Shown: positions 33,001 to 41,160 of the stretch, piece by piece
Numbering within the stretch: position 1 is the first letter of the stretch
Layout: every line of letters starts with the position of its first letter
Assembly (NCBI GenBank): GCA_035529855.1
Contig: DATKVX010000043.1
Location: 1-63,673, forward strand
DNA length: 63,673 bases
DNA from: a bacterium
Lineage (GTDB): Bacteria; RBG-13-66-14; B26-G2; WVWN01
Direction: 5' to 3'
The notes under the pieces: model-generated
What the model was told of the DNA's origin: nothing
The model's database searches: none
What the model saw: the letters and a program-made list of their open reading frames with translations, nothing else
Made by a program: the position numbers and the translations under genes

Positions 33001-33465
33001 ATGCGGATGTCTACGCGGGGTCGCTTTGGCCTGAGGGCGTTACTACATCTCGCCGAGAACGATAACGACACGCCGGTCTCGGTATCGGCGTTGGCAAGGG
33101 AGATGGCGGTATCGGCCGACTACCTAATGCAGTTGTTCGTGAAGTTAAGGAGGGCCGGTCTTATCAAGAGCATCCGTGGGCCCCGGGGTGGTTTCGTACT
33201 CTCTCGCGCTCCCGCTAAGATCACGGTCGGCGACATCGTGCGGGCGGTGGAGGGCCCGATCGGCGTCGCGCCGTGCATAGCTCCCGAGCCGTGTTACGGC
33301 GGAAGGGGGCGACGCCGCTCGAAGGCCCTTTGTCCCAAGAGGGATAGCTGCGCCGCCCGGGTAGTATGGCAACAACTGAGCGCGGAGATAGAGGATTTCC
33401 TCGATAATACGGACTTGCGCCAAGTGTTGACCGAAGCCCAGCGGCTGCAACTGCGGCCCGTTTAG
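33001..33465 (+). CDS. Rrf2-family regulator (IscR-like, Fe-S sensing)
   Basis: 154 residues. N-terminal winged helix (MRMSTRGRFGLRALLHLAEN, VSADYLMQLFVKLRRAGLIK, IRGPRGGFVLSR). The cluster-binding region has C92 and C98 at the same numbers as E. coli IscR, but the third ligand (C104 there) is displaced: after C98 comes a basic insert GGRGRRRSKAL and then C111 and C117. It therefore probably still holds a cluster, with altered geometry. It heads an operon of IscU, ThiS-like and SufT-like genes and likely regulates it from the palindromic site upstream. It could also sense NO or redox, as other Rrf2 members do. Confidence 0.9.
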   Translation: MRMSTRGRFGLRALLHLAENDNDTPVSVSALAREMAVSADYLMQLFVKLRRAGLIKSIRGPRGGFVLSRAPAKITVGDIVRAVEGPIGVAPCIAPEPCYGGRGRRRSKALCPKRDSCAARVVWQQLSAEIEDFLDNTDLRQVLTEAQRLQLRPV

Positions 33466-33487
33466 CGGCGGCGGAAGAGGGGAACCG

Positions 33488-33940
33488 GTGTACAGCGAAA
33501 AGGTAATGGACCATTTTTACAAGCCTCGCAACGTGGGCGTGATTGAGGATGCCGACGGCGTAGGTAAAGTCGGCAACCCGGTATGCGGCGACATGATGGA
33601 GCTCTTTATCAAGGTCGAAGACGACGTCATTAAAGACATCAAGTTCCGGACCTTCGGCTGCGGCGCCGCCATCGCCACCTCGAGCATGGTTACGGAACTC
33701 GTGAAGGGGAAGACGCTGGAAGAAGCGCTGAGGATCACGAACAAAGCCGTCGCCGAAGCGCTCGGCGGCCTCCCCAAGCAGAAGATGCACTGCTCCGTCC
33801 TGGGCGAGGAGGCGCTCGACGCCGCCATCTACGACTACCTCACCAAGAACGACCTGCGGCCCGACTTGCAGAAGCTCATCGAGGAAGCGCGCGAGAAGCG
33901 TAAGGGCCGCGTCGACGACCCGCATGGTGATCACGGTTAA
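33488..33940 (+). CDS. NifU/IscU-type iron-sulfur cluster scaffold
   Basis: 150 residues. Scaffold on which Fe-S clusters form. Cluster ligands are present: C33 in GNPVCGD with D35, C58 in FGCGAAIATSSM, and C102 in HCSVLGEEALDAAI. The ELVKGKTLEEA segment is conserved. Start is GTG; GGGGAACC lies just before it. It is the short NifU-N type without a C-terminal thioredoxin-like domain. The tail (DDPHGDHG) overlaps the start of the ThiS-like gene by 17 bp. No cysteine desulfurase (iscS/nifS) is found here, which is unusual beside a scaffold gene. Confidence 0.92.
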   Translation: MYSEKVMDHFYKPRNVGVIEDADGVGKVGNPVCGDMMELFIKVEDDVIKDIKFRTFGCGAAIATSSMVTELVKGKTLEEALRITNKAVAEALGGLPKQKMHCSVLGEEALDAAIYDYLTKNDLRPDLQKLIEEAREKRKGRVDDPHGDHG

Positions 33941-34124
33941 CGGCGAGCGGCGCGAGTTCCCCGGCGACGCGACCGTGGCCGGGGTGCTCGAGCACTTCGG
34001 CGTCGACGCCGCCCGGGCGGTAGTGGAGCTCAACCGCGAGATCGTGCCGCGCGAGGACTACGGCGCGACGCCGGTGGCCGAAGGCGACGTTCTGGAGCTG
34101 GTGGAAGTAGTGGGCGGCGGCTAA
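33924..34124 (+). CDS. ThiS/MoaD-like sulfur carrier protein
   Basis: 66 residues with a ubiquitin-like fold: MVITVNGERREFPGDATVAG at the start, the VVELNREIVPREDY core and GDVLELVEVVGGG at the end. ThiS proteins carry sulfur as a thiocarboxylate on their terminal GlyGly; this one ends in three glycines, so the active end would be free. It lies inside an Fe-S operon and no thiG, thiF, moaE or adenylyltransferase is nearby, so a thiamine role is not implied. It may hand sulfur to the IscU scaffold (inference). It overlaps the scaffold gene. Confidence 0.82.
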   Translation: MVITVNGERREFPGDATVAGVLEHFGVDAARAVVELNREIVPREDYGATPVAEGDVLELVEVVGGG

Positions 34125-34159
34125 GCGGCGCCGCCCCGATAATTTCCGGAGGTTAGGCC

Positions 34160-34465
34160 GTGGCGGTAACCAAAGAAGTCGTAATGGAAGCGCTGGGCAC
34201 GGTGAACGACCCCGAGATCCCGGGCCTCAGCATCGTCGACCTGGGCCTGATATACGGCGTAGACGTAGAGGGTGGCAAGGTGGACGTGCGGATGACGGTT
34301 ACGGCGCCGGGCTGCCCCATGGCCCATTATATGGCGCAGATGGCGAAGAAAGCCGTCGAGCAGCTGGAGGGCGTCGACGAGGCCAACGTCGAGGTGGTCT
34401 TCGAGCCGTCGTGGAACCCGGAAATGATGAGCGCCGAGGCCAAGAAGAGGTTGGGCTTCGAGTAG
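34160..34465 (+). CDS. SufT/MIP18 (DUF59) family Fe-S assembly protein
   Basis: 101 residues. MIP18 family, involved in cluster carriage or targeting. Motifs: VNDPEIPGLSIVDLGLIYGV (the D-P-E-x-P metal-related region, about 17-33), TVTAPGCPMA with conserved C52, and a C-terminal SWNPEMMSAEAKKRLG, the W-x-P-x-x-M-S/T-x-x-A/G signature. Start is GTG with GGAGG upstream. It is last in the Rrf2-IscU-ThiS-SufT operon and is followed by a strong terminator. Confidence 0.9.
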   Translation: MAVTKEVVMEALGTVNDPEIPGLSIVDLGLIYGVDVEGGKVDVRMTVTAPGCPMAHYMAQMAKKAVEQLEGVDEANVEVVFEPSWNPEMMSAEAKKRLGFE

Positions 34466-34492
34466 CCGGGCCGAAAAAGCGTCGAGCATGGC

Positions 34493-34517
34493 GGCGGCTT
34501 TCGAGCCGCCTTTTTTT
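34493..34517 (+). terminator. Terminator of the Fe-S operon
   Basis: Stem GGCGGCT/AGCCGCC with loop TTCG and seven T. Confidence 0.9.
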
Positions 34518-34653
34518 ATTAAGCCGAATCGTTTTTATTGTTCGTTCCCGGTTGCTCCGTACGACGCCGCTCTCTTAGAACGGCCTTCAGCTCGATGCCG
34601 TTTTTAATTGAAATTCTTGGCGTTTATGCCCCGCGGCCGCGGCCAGTAATAAC

Positions 34654-34682
34654 TTGACAACGGTATTTCGCTCTGGTATTCT
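34654..34682 (+). promoter_or_regulatory. Promoter for the giant TPR gene
   Basis: Perfect TTGACA at 34654-34659, 17-bp spacer, TATTCT at 34677-34682. The leader is about 60 nt with GAAGAGG before the ATG. Confidence 0.65.
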
Positions 34683-34748
34683 GTAATATTAAGCAGGTAT
34701 TCAAAAAAAATAAATCGTCGCCGCAGCCTACCAACGAAGAGGGCTAAT

Positions 34749-37700
34749 ATGAAGGCAACGAAGGTACTTACGCTATTTACGTTCGCGGCCGCGCTCGTCG
34801 CGGCTTCGGCCGCCGCGCCGGCGCTCGGCCAGTCCGAGATGGAGATCCGCAACCGCGCGCTGGAGTCCTTCGAGGAGGGGATGAAGCTCTTCGAGGCCAG
34901 CAAGTTCGCGCGCGCCGTCGCCGTGTTCGAGGAAGCGCTCGAGCTCTTCGATTCCATCGGCGACGTCGAGGGCGTCGCCCGCGGCAACAACATCCTCGGC
35001 TCGGTGTACGAAGTCCAGGGCGAGTACGACAAGGCCGTGAGCTACTATCAGAAGGCGCTGAACGACTTCACCGCGCTGAAGGATAACGCCGGCCTGGCGT
35101 TGGTCAATAAAAACCTCGGCTCCACCTATCAGGCCAAGGAGCAGTACGACCAGGCGCTCACCTACTACGGGGAGTCGTACGGCCTTTACAAGAAGGCCGA
35201 CGACGTCACGGGCCAGGCCCGGGCCCAGGCCGCCATCGGCTCCGTCTACTTCGCGCGCGGCGAGTACGAGCTGGCGTTGAAGGCGTACGACGAGGCTACG
35301 GCGAAGTACGCCGGCGCCGCCGACGAGAAGATGAAGGGGAGGATGTACCTCGAGGCCGGCCAGATCGTGCTCGACAAGGGCGAGATAGACCGCGCGCTCG
35401 ACTATTTCCGCAAGGGCCTCTCCATCTACGCCAAGCTCGGCGAGCGCGAGGGGGAGGCCGAGGGCGAGATGCTCATCGGCCGCGTCTCCCTCGAGAAGAA
35501 GGACTACACCGGCGCGCAGTCCCAACTGGAGAAAGCTCGCGAGCTCTATACGAAGCTCGGCAAGCAGGACGGCATCGCGCGCTGCCTGAAATATACCGGC
35601 GACGCGTTACGCGCGCAGGGCGACGCCGCCAATTCGCTGCGGTACTACGAGCAGGCGCTGTCCATAACGCGGCGCCTGGCCGACTGGGAGGGGACCGCCG
35701 AAATTCTGAATTCCATGGGCCTCGTTTACACGTACGCGATGAAGAACTACCGCAAGGCCGCCATCTACTTCAACGACGCCGTCAAGCAGTACCGCGAGAT
35801 AAACAATCAGACCGGCCAGGCGGACGCGGCCCACAACGTCGGTTACGCGTACGAGATGCAGGCCGACTACCGGTCCGCCTTGGAGTCGTACAACGAGGCG
35901 CTGCGCGTCCGCCAGACGTTGGGCCACAAGGGCAACGTCGCCGATACCACCATCGCCATAGCCCGCGTCTACAAGACCACCGGCGAATATCCCAAGGCGC
36001 TGCAGACGTACGAGCAGGCGTTGGATATCGTCAAGGGCCTTAAGGACAACGCCCGCCTCGCGAAGGTTACGTGGGAGATAGGAACCATCCAAATGCGTCA
36101 GGGTCAGCTCGAGGAGGCGCGCAAGTCGCTCGAGCGCGCGCTCTCCATCTACGAGGGCGAGAACATGACGGTGGAGGTGGCGGGCGTCCAGCGCGACCTG
36201 GGCGCGGCCCTCCAGACGCTGGGCGACCAGGACGGCGCGTTGTCCCTCTTCGAGCAGTCGTCCCAGAACTTCGGCCGCGAGGGCGACGAGACGGGCAAGG
36301 CGCTGTCGCAAATGAAGGTCGGCGACATCAAGTTCGACCGCGGCCAGTACGGCGAAGCCTTGAACAACTACACGGGCGCGCTTGACACTTTCCGCCGAAC
36401 CGAGGACCGCACGGACGTCGGGCTGGCGTTGAACGCGGTGGGTAAGGTGAACACGGCCCAGGGCGACTTCGAACAGGCCAACAGCGCGTTTAACGAGGCG
36501 TTGGCGACGAACCGCCTCCTTCAGAACGAGCTCGGTGTAGCGCAGACGATGGCCAACGTGGGGCGGATGCATTACGCCAAGGGCGACTACAACTCCGCGG
36601 CCCGCTACCTCGACGAAGCGCTGCGCATCAACCGCGCGCAGGACTATAAACTGGGCGTGGCGGAAGTGGAGAACGACCTGGGCGTCACGTACGTCGCCCG
36701 AGAGGACTACGATACGGCGCTTCACTATTTCGACGACGCGCTCGCGGCCTATTCCGCCATAAACGACCAACCGGGCAAGGCCCGCACGCTGATGAACCTC
36801 GGCGCCGCCCACATGTCGAAGCGCGACTACCAGAACGCTTCCTCGAAGTTCTCGGAGGCGCTGGCTATTTACCGGACCATCAAGGACCCCGCGGGCGAGG
36901 GAGCCGCGGCCGCGGCGCTGGGCGACGTGAAGTACCGCCAGGGGGACTACGACGGCGCCCAAGAGGATTACAAGGTTGCGCTGAGCGCGATGAACAAAGC
37001 CGGCAATACGAAAGACGTCCCCTCGGTTTACAATCGGATGGGGGTGGCGTTCGTCGCCGCGGGCGACCAGAAGAAAGCTCTCGCCCAATTCGATAAGGCC
37101 CTCGAGTACGAGCGGGCGGCGAACACCAAAGGGGAGATAGCGGAGACTTCGGTTTACAAAGGCCAGGCCCACCTCGAGCTGGGCGAATACGACTTCGCCA
37201 ACCAGGCCTTCGGCGAGGCGCTCAGCACGTACACCTCCCTCGGCGACGAAAACGGCCAGGCCGAGGCGACGTTCGGCCGGGCCAAAGGGCTGCGCGCCCA
37301 GGAGAAAAACGACCAGGCGCTCAAGGATTTCGAAGCCGCGCTCGAGCTCTTCCGCGCCGCCCGCAATCAGATACGTTCCGCCGACGCCGGCATCGAAATA
37401 GGCGCTATCCAATTCGAAGAGGGGCGGCATAAAGAGGCTATCCGGTCGTTCAGCGAATCGCTGCGCATCTATCGTACGCTCAATATCGAAAATGGCGCCG
37501 CGCTGGCGATGAACTGGATCGGCCGGGTATACGTCGCCCTCCAACAACCGGACAGCGGCTTGAAGTATCACAACGACGCGCTGGCTCTGTATCAGCAGGT
37601 GCAGGACAAGATGGGCGTGGCCGAGACCCAATATTACATCGGCGAAGCCCAGGAGACCAAAGGCGCGCTCGACGACGCGCTTTCGGCCTTCAAGTCGGCG

Positions 37701-40181
37701 CTCAGCGGCTTTACCCCCTTGAACGAAGGCCATTGGGCGGCGCACACCCACCGCCGCCTGGGCGCCACCTACGAGAAGCAGGGCAACCTCGGCCAGTCGC
37801 AGACCGAGTATCAACAGGCGCTCGACGGTTTCGCAGAGACCAAAGACGACCCCGCCGCCGCGGATACCGCGGTGGACCTCGCCCGCGTCCAGTATAGCGC
37901 CGGCAACGCCGACGACGCGCTCGCGAGCTACAAGAAGGCCGAATCGATTTACAAAAAGCTCGACGACAACGCCGGTCAGGGGTATTGCGAGCTTCAGATG
38001 GGCATCATCGCCTACGACCGCTACGATTACAAGGGCGCCGAGAAGAACTTCGACCTCGGCCTCCAGTTCTATACCGCGGCGGGCGACGACGCGGGCCAGA
38101 GCCGCGTCCTGATCCGGCGCTCGACGCTGTTCGAGGCCGAGCTCCTCTTCGACCGGGCGGTGGAGGATGCTAAGAAAGCGCAGGGCCTGGCCGAGCGCGC
38201 CGGCGAGAGGGCGTACGTCGCGATGGCGTTGAACGCGTTAGGCCGGGCGGAACGTCGCAAGGGCAACGCCGACGCGGCGCTCGCCGCCCACGGCCAGGCG
38301 CTCGAGGCGTACCGCGAGCTCCACGACCAGGTAGGCATCGGCGAGTCGCAGCGCCAGCTCGCGCAGGCGCGGTTGGCCTCGGGCGACATCCGGACCGCCG
38401 CCCGCGAGTTTAACGAGGCGCTCCGCATCTTCAACGCCCTGAACGACGAGGCCGGCAAAGCGCAGGCGCTCGTCGGCTTGGGCGAAGTATTCCTCGCCCA
38501 GGGCGACACCGCCACCGCGGCGAAGTACTTCGGCGAGGCGGAGGCGATATACCGGAGCGGCAAGATCTCGGCCGGCAAGGGCGATTTCTACTACAGCCTC
38601 GGCCAAACCCTCGCGGCCCAGGGGGACTACGGCGGTGCCGTCCAGCGGTACGACACCGCGCTGGAGGTATTCCGGGCGACGCTCCAGCCGATGGCGGAGG
38701 GCGACGCGCTGCGGGCCAAGGGGCTCGCACAGGCCGAGCTGGGCCAATACGACGTCGCGGCCAAATCGTTGGGCGAGGCCGTGAGCGTCCAGAAGAAGAT
38801 ACAAAATACGCCCGCCGTCGCGCGGCTCTACGTCGACCTCGGCGGGCTGGCGCTGCGGCAGGGAGAACTCTCGAGCGCCGAGAAGAACTTCACGACGGCG
38901 CTCGAGACGGCGACGCTCCTCAACGACAAGGGTGTCACCGCGGAAATTAAAAACCACCTCGGCTACACCAACGAGCTCATCGGCGTTTCCAAGCTAAGTC
39001 CCCGCGTCGCCGAAGAGGACCCGGCTTATTTCCAAAAGAGTAAGACGCTATACAACGAGGCGTTGGGCGCGTACCGCTCGCTCGACGACAAGGCCGGCGT
39101 CGCGACGTCGTTGAATCATCTCGGCTCGGTGCAGGCGCGGCTCGGCGAGGCGGAAGCGGCGAAGACGAGTCAAACCGAAGGGCTGGCCTTGTGGCGTGAG
39201 CTCAGGCGCCAGGAAGAGGTGGCGCGCACGCTCGTTTACCTTGGCGGCGTCAACTACGAGTTGGGGGATTACAAGGAATCCAACAAAGTGCTGACGGAGG
39301 CGCTGCGCATCTGGCGCCGCGAGGGTAAAAAGAACGAAGAGGGGACCACGCTGCGCACCATCGGCCGGGCGTTGGGCGCCCAGGAGAATTACCGCAGCGC
39401 GTTGAAGTATTGCGACGACGCGCTGCCCCTCTTGACCGAGGCCAAGAACCAGAAGGAAATGGGTGAAACCAACTACGACGCCGGCGTCTACCGCGAGGCG
39501 CTAAAGGAATACGGCGAGGCCGACGCGTCCTACAATAAGGCCAAGCAGGCCTTCGCCGCGGCCGAAGACGAGGAGGGCCAGGCGCGGTGCCTGCGCAAAC
39601 TGGGCGACGTGTATATGGCGCAGCGCCAATACGACAAGGCCAAGACCAGCTATATGCAAGCCGTCGAGGCCTATAAACCCCTTAAAAAGTACACCTCCGA
39701 TTTGGCCTTTTGCTACCGCGCGCTGGGCGACGCCGAGTTCAGCACCGCCAACCTGGCCGCGGCCGGTTCCGCTTACAAGAACGCGTACGCGACGTACTCC
39801 AATTTGGACGACAAGGAGAACATCGCGTTAGCGGCGAACAAGCAGGGTTTGGTGGAGGCGGGCTTCGGGAAGTTCGAGGCCGGCGAGGCCAAGTACAACG
39901 AGGCGCTGAGTATATACCAGGGCCTGCGGGATGACCGCGGCCGGGCCGACGCGTTATTCAACATCGGCGAGGTAAAGGAAAATACTCAGCAACTTAAAGA
40001 GGCCGTAAAGATGTACGAGGAGGCTCTGGCGCTCTACAAAACGGTCGGCGCTCAGCTCGAGGTCGCGAATACGTTGAATAAGTTGGGGCTCCTCTACAAC
40101 CGGGCGGGCGAGGTGGAGAAAGGTCGGTCGTACCTCGACCAATCGCAGCAGCTCTTGCGGTCCATACGGGCGGGCCGCTGA
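34749..40181 (+). CDS. Giant exported TPR-repeat protein (1810 residues)
   Basis: Signal peptide MKATKVLTLFTFAAALVAAS, cleavage near ALGQS, then almost nothing but about 43 tandem 40-residue TPRs to residue 1800. A typical unit is N-x-L-G-x-x-Y-x-x-x-G-x-Y-x-x-A-x-x-Y-x-x-A-L, closest to the TPR_12/kinesin-light-chain/LGN spacing of 40 (not 34). This should form a long superhelix in the periplasm or on the surface. No enzyme or anchor domain was seen. One longer unit near 1410-1450 (LIGVSKLSPRVAEEDPAYF) breaks the 40-residue phase. nadK starts 13 bp later. Its role may be a scaffold for a large envelope complex. Confidence 0.9.
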   Translation: MKATKVLTLFTFAAALVAASAAAPALGQSEMEIRNRALESFEEGMKLFEASKFARAVAVFEEALELFDSIGDVEGVARGNNILGSVYEVQGEYDKAVSYYQKALNDFTALKDNAGLALVNKNLGSTYQAKEQYDQALTYYGESYGLYKKADDVTGQARAQAAIGSVYFARGEYELALKAYDEATAKYAGAADEKMKGRMYLEAGQIVLDKGEIDRALDYFRKGLSIYAKLGEREGEAEGEMLIGRVSLEKKDYTGAQSQLEKARELYTKLGKQDGIARCLKYTGDALRAQGDAANSLRYYEQALSITRRLADWEGTAEILNSMGLVYTYAMKNYRKAAIYFNDAVKQYREINNQTGQADAAHNVGYAYEMQADYRSALESYNEALRVRQTLGHKGNVADTTIAIARVYKTTGEYPKALQTYEQALDIVKGLKDNARLAKVTWEIGTIQMRQGQLEEARKSLERALSIYEGENMTVEVAGVQRDLGAALQTLGDQDGALSLFEQSSQNFGREGDETGKALSQMKVGDIKFDRGQYGEALNNYTGALDTFRRTEDRTDVGLALNAVGKVNTAQGDFEQANSAFNEALATNRLLQNELGVAQTMANVGRMHYAKGDYNSAARYLDEALRINRAQDYKLGVAEVENDLGVTYVAREDYDTALHYFDDALAAYSAINDQPGKARTLMNLGAAHMSKRDYQNASSKFSEALAIYRTIKDPAGEGAAAAALGDVKYRQGDYDGAQEDYKVALSAMNKAGNTKDVPSVYNRMGVAFVAAGDQKKALAQFDKALEYERAANTKGEIAETSVYKGQAHLELGEYDFANQAFGEALSTYTSLGDENGQAEATFGRAKGLRAQEKNDQALKDFEAALELFRAARNQIRSADAGIEIGAIQFEEGRHKEAIRSFSESLRIYRTLNIENGAALAMNWIGRVYVALQQPDSGLKYHNDALALYQQVQDKMGVAETQYYIGEAQETKGALDDALSAFKSALSGFTPLNEGHWAAHTHRRLGATYEKQGNLGQSQTEYQQALDGFAETKDDPAAADTAVDLARVQYSAGNADDALASYKKAESIYKKLDDNAGQGYCELQMGIIAYDRYDYKGAEKNFDLGLQFYTAAGDDAGQSRVLIRRSTLFEAELLFDRAVEDAKKAQGLAERAGERAYVAMALNALGRAERRKGNADAALAAHGQALEAYRELHDQVGIGESQRQLAQARLASGDIRTAAREFNEALRIFNALNDEAGKAQALVGLGEVFLAQGDTATAAKYFGEAEAIYRSGKISAGKGDFYYSLGQTLAAQGDYGGAVQRYDTALEVFRATLQPMAEGDALRAKGLAQAELGQYDVAAKSLGEAVSVQKKIQNTPAVARLYVDLGGLALRQGELSSAEKNFTTALETATLLNDKGVTAEIKNHLGYTNELIGVSKLSPRVAEEDPAYFQKSKTLYNEALGAYRSLDDKAGVATSLNHLGSVQARLGEAEAAKTSQTEGLALWRELRRQEEVARTLVYLGGVNYELGDYKESNKVLTEALRIWRREGKKNEEGTTLRTIGRALGAQENYRSALKYCDDALPLLTEAKNQKEMGETNYDAGVYREALKEYGEADASYNKAKQAFAAAEDEEGQARCLRKLGDVYMAQRQYDKAKTSYMQAVEAYKPLKKYTSDLAFCYRALGDAEFSTANLAAAGSAYKNAYATYSNLDDKENIALAANKQGLVEAGFGKFEAGEAKYNEALSIYQGLRDDRGRADALFNIGEVKENTQQLKEAVKMYEEALALYKTVGAQLEVANTLNKLGLLYNRAGEVEKGRSYLDQSQQLLRSIRAGR

Positions 40182-40194
40182 CGCCGGGATACTG

Positions 40195-41103
40195 ATGGCG
40201 GTTTCGGACAGCTACATTTTCGGCATCGTGGCCAACTGGAAGCAAAAGGACGCCGTCAACGGCGTGGCCTCTTGCTTGGAGGCGTTGGAGAAGCGGGGCC
40301 AGCGGTACGTCATCGAGGAGCGGACCGCCGTATGGGGGAATTTGAAGGGCGACCGTGTGGCCATAAGCGATATGGGTAAGGCGTGCGACCTCGTCATCTC
40401 TTTCGGCGGCGACGGAACGTTGCTTTCGGTGGGGCGGTTGGTGGCCGCTAATGAAGTGCCGGTCCTGGCGGTGAACCTCGGCGGCCTCGGCTTTCTATCC
40501 GAGATGGACATCAGCTTAATGGAAACCGCCGTCGACGCCATTTTAACGGACCGCTTCCTCGTGGAAAGCCGCATGTTGCTCTCGGTCCGGCTCGAGCGTA
40601 CGAGCGGCGAAGTCGAACGGGACATATTGGCGGTCAACGACCTCGTCTTGGGGCCCAAGGCCATTTCGCGTATCGTCATCGTAAACGCCTATATCCAACG
40701 CGAGCGCTTGTTCTCCTACCGGGGCGACGGCATCATCGCCGCGACGCCCACCGGCTCGACGGCGTACTCGCTGTCCGCCGGCGGCCCCATCGTCGACCCG
40801 CGCGTAGACGTCCTGTTATTGACGCCCATATGCGCCCACTCCCTCACGGTGCGCCCCCTCATCATCCCCCCCAACCTCGAGGTCGGCATAGAGCTCCACA
40901 CGCGCGGCAAGGAAGAGGTCGTGATGACGGTGGACGGCCAGGCCACGTACACCCTGGCCGAGGGCGACCGCGCGTACGCCACGCGCGCCAAGAAGCGCCT
41001 CCGCCTCATACGTTTGGAGGAGAAGGACTTCTACAAACTACTGAAGGAGAAATTGGGTTGGGGAATCCAGGAATACGTGCCCGAACCGCGCGGCGAGGGA
41101 TAG
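40195..41103 (+). CDS. nadK: NAD kinase
   Basis: Phosphorylates NAD+ to NADP+. 302 residues. GGDGT at 71-75 (D73 catalytic), conserved N148-D149 in AVNDLVLG, then IAATPTGSTAYSLSAGGP (about 181-198) for the NAD pocket, and GQATYTLAEGD near the C-terminus. Full length. The 13-bp gap to the giant TPR gene suggests it is expressed from that gene's promoter, an odd coupling of a housekeeping enzyme to a structural exported protein. Confidence 0.95.
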   Translation: MAVSDSYIFGIVANWKQKDAVNGVASCLEALEKRGQRYVIEERTAVWGNLKGDRVAISDMGKACDLVISFGGDGTLLSVGRLVAANEVPVLAVNLGGLGFLSEMDISLMETAVDAILTDRFLVESRMLLSVRLERTSGEVERDILAVNDLVLGPKAISRIVIVNAYIQRERLFSYRGDGIIAATPTGSTAYSLSAGGPIVDPRVDVLLLTPICAHSLTVRPLIIPPNLEVGIELHTRGKEEVVMTVDGQATYTLAEGDRAYATRAKKRLRLIRLEEKDFYKLLKEKLGWGIQEYVPEPRGEG

Positions 41104-41131
41104 TTTAAACCGCTGCAGCGAATACTCTGAT

Positions 41132-41160
41132 GGCCGGCTACGCGCCGGCCAATATTTTTT
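41132..41160 (+). terminator. nadK terminator, inside the 3' end of the convergent gene
   Basis: Stem GGCCGGC/GCCGGCC and a T-rich tail to 41160. The stop codon of the STT3-like gene (41138-41140) lies in the loop region, so the last codons of that gene are part of this terminator. Confidence 0.8.
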
